A stretch of DNA of 28,992 bases from a virus. The notes beneath the pieces are model-generated. The model searched no databases. It was not told the DNA's origin and saw only the letters and a list, made by a program, of their open reading frames with translations. Positions 27,481 through 28,992 of the stretch are shown here, piece after piece; position 1 is the stretch's first letter, and every line of letters starts with the position of its first letter. The stretch spans positions 1-28,992 of the IMG/VR virus record IMGVR_UViG_3300008267_000602; one strand, given 5' to 3'. The position numbers and the translations under genes were made by a program.

Positions 27481-27564
27481 GGGAGTGACGCCTCAAGGTG
27501 AGGCAGCGGACTGTAAATCCGTCGCTGAAAAGCACGTTGGGTTCGATTCCCTTCACTCCCACCA
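27481..27564 (+). tRNA. tRNA-Tyr (GTA)
   Basis: Acceptor GGGAGTG/CACTCCC, anticodon stem GCGGA/TCCGT with loop CTGTAAA, a long variable arm as expected for bacterial Tyr (class II), T loop TTCGATT, and CCA. Confidence 0.9.
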
Positions 27565-27573
27565 ATACCCTTT

Positions 27574-27650
27574 GCAGCGTCGGACTAGATGGGGTGGTCG
27601 CCGTACTTTCAATTCGGAGATGACGGGTTCGATACCCGTACGCTGTACCA
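27574..27650 (+). tRNA. tRNA-Glu (TTC)
   Basis: Acceptor GCAGCGT/ACGCTGT, anticodon stem CCGTA/TTCGG with a T-T mismatch and loop CTTTCAA, T stem ACGGG/CCCGT with loop TTCGATA, and CCA. Confidence 0.88.
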
Positions 27651-27668
27651 ATAATAAAAGGTAATACC

Positions 27669-27866
27669 ATGCGAGTTTGCGAAGATTACAAATATAAAGT
27701 TGGGAATAGGTCTTACACTATTGGAGAAAGTGTTCTCGGGACATCGCAACCTATCCGCTTCTATTACATAAGTGGGCCTGGCTATCTTGGCGTCGGTACA
27801 ATCAAAGATAATGATTCTTTAGAAGAATCAGTGATGGCTGTATTGAAGCGAGAAAAACTTATATAA
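27669..27866 (+). CDS. Small hypothetical protein between tRNA genes, 65 aa
   Basis: ATG 27669 follows AAAAGGTAATACC. Not recognised. The protein is beta-rich with tyrosine and glycine (YKYKVGNRSYTIGESVLGTS and FYYISGPGYLGVGTIKD), with a helical end ESVMAVLKREKLI. No signal or membrane segment. The stop lies 2 bases before tRNA-Val. Confidence 0.6.
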   Translation: MRVCEDYKYKVGNRSYTIGESVLGTSQPIRFYYISGPGYLGVGTIKDNDSLEESVMAVLKREKLI

Positions 27867-27868
27867 AC

Positions 27869-27942
27869 GTTCCTATGGTGTAATGGAAGCTCATCTCCCC
27901 GACACGGAGAAGGCCCAGGCTCGATTCCTGGTGGGAACACCA
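27869..27942 (+). tRNA. tRNA-Val (GAC)
   Basis: Acceptor GTTCCTA/TGGGAAC, anticodon stem TCTCC/GGAGA with loop CCGACAC, T stem CCAGG/CCTGG with loop CTCGATT, and CCA. Position 33, almost always T, is C here, and position 54 is C. Confidence 0.85.
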
Positions 27943-27947
27943 ATAAC

Positions 27948-28021
27948 GCTGCTATAGTATACTGGTATTACACATCCTTGGTACGGATGAGAAGAAAGTT
28001 CAATTCTTTCTAGCAGCACCA
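27948..28021 (+). tRNA. tRNA-Thr (GGT)
   Basis: Acceptor GCTGCTA/TAGCAGC, anticodon stem CATCC/GGATG with loop TTGGTAC, T stem GAAAG/CTTTC with loop TTCAATT, and CCA. Confidence 0.9.
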
Positions 28022-28027
28022 GACAAT

Positions 28028-28100
28028 GCTTCTGCCGGCGGAACCGGTGGCGGGTCTACGAAGCCTGCTTACGAATGTTCGACTCATTCCAGGAGCACCA
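28028..28100 (+). tRNA. tRNA-Arg (ACG)
   Basis: Acceptor GCTTCTG/CAGGAGC, D arm CCGG-CGGAA-CCGG with a short loop, anticodon stem CGGGT/GCCTG with loop CTACGAA, T stem GAATG/CATTC with loop TTCGACT, and CCA. A34 would need host deamination to inosine for broad reading. Confidence 0.87.
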
Positions 28101-28114
28101 TTTAGGATTTAATC

Positions 28115-28342
28115 ATGGTTAAAGTACTAATCTACAGTTCAAAAGAAATTTATGAGACTGCGCCCTTTGAAGGTCGAGCAGAAGCAGATCTTATTGCATA
28201 CGCGAAAGATGAATTCTCTTACGAAGTACTGAAAAACAAACAGCCGAATCTCTGGCTGGCCGGTACTGGAGAGTATGGAAAACGTTACGTTAAGCGTTGG
28301 ATTAAAGAAGTAGAAAACAACGAGCTCAATCCTCGAAAATAA
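28115..28342 (+). CDS. Small hypothetical protein between tRNA genes, 75 aa
   Basis: ATG 28115 follows TTAGGATTTAATC. Not recognised. It is an alpha/beta-looking peptide with VKVLIYSSKEIYETAPFEGR at the start and YVKRWIKEVENNELNPRK at the end. The TAA stop is one base from tRNA-Arg(TCG), so the gene is embedded in the tRNA transcript. Confidence 0.6.
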   Translation: MVKVLIYSSKEIYETAPFEGRAEADLIAYAKDEFSYEVLKNKQPNLWLAGTGEYGKRYVKRWIKEVENNELNPRK

Positions 28343-28343
28343 C

Positions 28344-28415
28344 GCTCCCGCCGCTGAGACGGACAAGGCCTTCGAAGCCGACGATGGATGGGTTTGATTC
28401 CCTCCGGGAGCTCCA
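28344..28415 (+). tRNA. tRNA-Arg (TCG), somewhat degenerate
   Basis: Acceptor GCTCCCG/CGGGAGC and encoded CCA are perfect. The anticodon loop CTTCGAA sits on only three pairs (GGC/GCC), and the T stem needs a bulged T (GGA-T-GGG with CCC-TCC, loop TTTGATT). It may be decaying. Confidence 0.75.
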
Positions 28416-28421
28416 ATTTAA

Positions 28422-28429
28422 AATAAATA
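28422..28429 (+). promoter_or_regulatory. Possible late promoter AATAAATA
   Basis: Variant octamer seven bases after the last tRNA and about 67 bases before the secreted-protein gene; its transcript would include the whole hairpin at 28447. Confidence 0.55.
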
Positions 28430-28446
28430 GACAGATATTGCACTAC

Positions 28447-28485
28447 ATTATACGGCGTGAAATATATTATACAACGCCGTATAAT
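28447..28485 (+). promoter_or_regulatory. Perfect 12-bp hairpin against a ribosome-binding site
   Basis: ATTATACGGCGT (28447-28458) pairs exactly with ACGCCGTATAAT (28474-28485) across a 15-base A/T-rich loop. The ribosome site GGAGA begins at the next base, 28486. It may be an mRNA-stabilising or translation-control element, or an operator for a dimeric repressor. Confidence 0.7.
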
Positions 28486-28495
28486 GGAGAAAGTA

Positions 28496-28992
28496 ATGTA
28501 CAGGTTTTACATTGCAGTGCTGGCTGGTCTTTTATCGTCAACCGCATATGCAGATACAAGTAGTATAGACGGTACATCCGGAATGGGTGTACTCGAAAAT
28601 AATTGGGTTAAAGCTGGTGTAAATAAAAACACTGGAACGTTTGGAAGTGGCGGAGGAACCAGTCCAGGTCTTCTCTTCGACCCAACAGGAACCGGAACGT
28701 TTAATGCTGGGTTTGATTACTTAACACCCGGTTCACCATTCGATGGATTTTCTTTGAAGGTCGATGGTACAAACGCTTTTAATAACAACACTGGTATGTC
28801 ATCGTTTGTAGACCCTGATGGTCTTGTCGACGGTGTTAATACTCTTACTTGGAGTGGAACTCGCGCATTCGGAAGCTCATCTTGGGATGTGACGAATGTA
28901 TTTACTCTTGGAACGACATCACCATTCGTTGATGTAACTACAACAATTGTTGCTGGAAGCGCAGCATCAAGCGTTTGGTTTGGTAAGTACAT
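28496..28992 (+). CDS. Secreted or surface protein, N-terminal part (runs off the window)
   Basis: ATG 28496 follows GGAGAAAGTA. The reading frame stays open to the end of the window (165 codons). A clear signal peptide (YRFYIAVLAGLLSSTAYA, cut before DTS) is followed by a Gly/Thr/Asn-rich beta-type sequence (NKNTGTFGSGGGTSPG, FDPTGTGTFNAGFDYLTPGS). Tailed-phage virion proteins rarely carry signal peptides, so this is probably an envelope or extracellular protein made in the infected cell. Not assigned to a family. Confidence 0.75.
   Translation, partial: MYRFYIAVLAGLLSSTAYADTSSIDGTSGMGVLENNWVKAGVNKNTGTFGSGGGTSPGLLFDPTGTGTFNAGFDYLTPGSPFDGFSLKVDGTNAFNNNTGMSSFVDPDGLVDGVNTLTWSGTRAFGSSSWDVTNVFTLGTTSPFVDVTTTIVAGSAASSVWFGKY

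Noticed and set aside
24648-28415. CRISPR array or tandem repeat explanation for the repeated GTTCGA and CACCA words
   Set aside because: The repeats are the T loops and CCA ends of tRNA genes with irregular spacing and differing stems.

Overview
This window is part of the genome of a tailed phage of the T4-like (Straboviridae-related) myovirus lineage, most like the marine and rhizobial branch rather than coliphage T4. The grounds are the dense, mostly plus-strand packing with ATGA stop/start overlaps, repeated TATAAATA late-promoter octamers, a T4-type nucleotide gene block (dihydrofolate reductase, thymidylate synthase, class I ribonucleotide reductase), a zinc-finger/TOPRIM primase, and many small proteins I recognise as conserved in marine T4-like phages. 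Two clues point to an alphaproteobacterial host: the tRNA-His has A73 and no G-1, which is the alphaproteobacterial pattern, and a 46-residue protein resembles the DUF3563 family. The host call is an inference.

Layout. 38-956: small unknown genes, then a terminator and a late promoter. 998-5450: a late block with a 433-residue unknown, a HAD phosphatase, a protein with a ligase-like KWDG motif, and a virion protein. 5545-5974: three tiny genes. 6040-8550: a cassette of two methyltransferases and two glycosyltransferases, three of its junctions being ATGA or near-ATGA. 8619-12888: a 1017-residue multidomain protein (cytidylyltransferase-like, DUF5824-like, P-loop kinase, EF-hand loop and C-terminal domains) and three proteins with MK[ST]FK-type N termini. 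12953-14289: a probable virion protein and two conserved unknowns. 14286-16465: the lysis cassette, with a GH19 endolysin, overlapping inner and outer spanins, and an XhlA-like membrane protein. 16544-17572: primase. 17569-18167: two membrane-protein genes on the minus strand. 18323-22142: frd, a broken td, nrdB and nrdA. 22204-24639: small accessory genes, each set behind a GTTGACAT early promoter. 24648-28415: 18 tRNA or tRNA-like genes interleaved with a Dps gene, a minus-strand peptidase lipoprotein, small ORFs and two unexplained structured RNA candidates. 28496-end: a secreted protein that runs off the window.

How the parts may work together. Five genes start with a motif very like the T4 capsid-targeting sequence (T4 MKTYQEFIAE). 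Two of the encoded proteins are the HAD phosphatase and the KWDG protein, and the nearby 1017-residue protein carries a P-loop kinase and LxE tripeptides at its domain borders. My main hypothesis is a set of enzymes packaged in the head and ejected with the DNA, possibly an RNA end-repair set (kinase, phosphatase, ligase) matched to the large tRNA cluster. The sequence supports the motifs; the function is inference.
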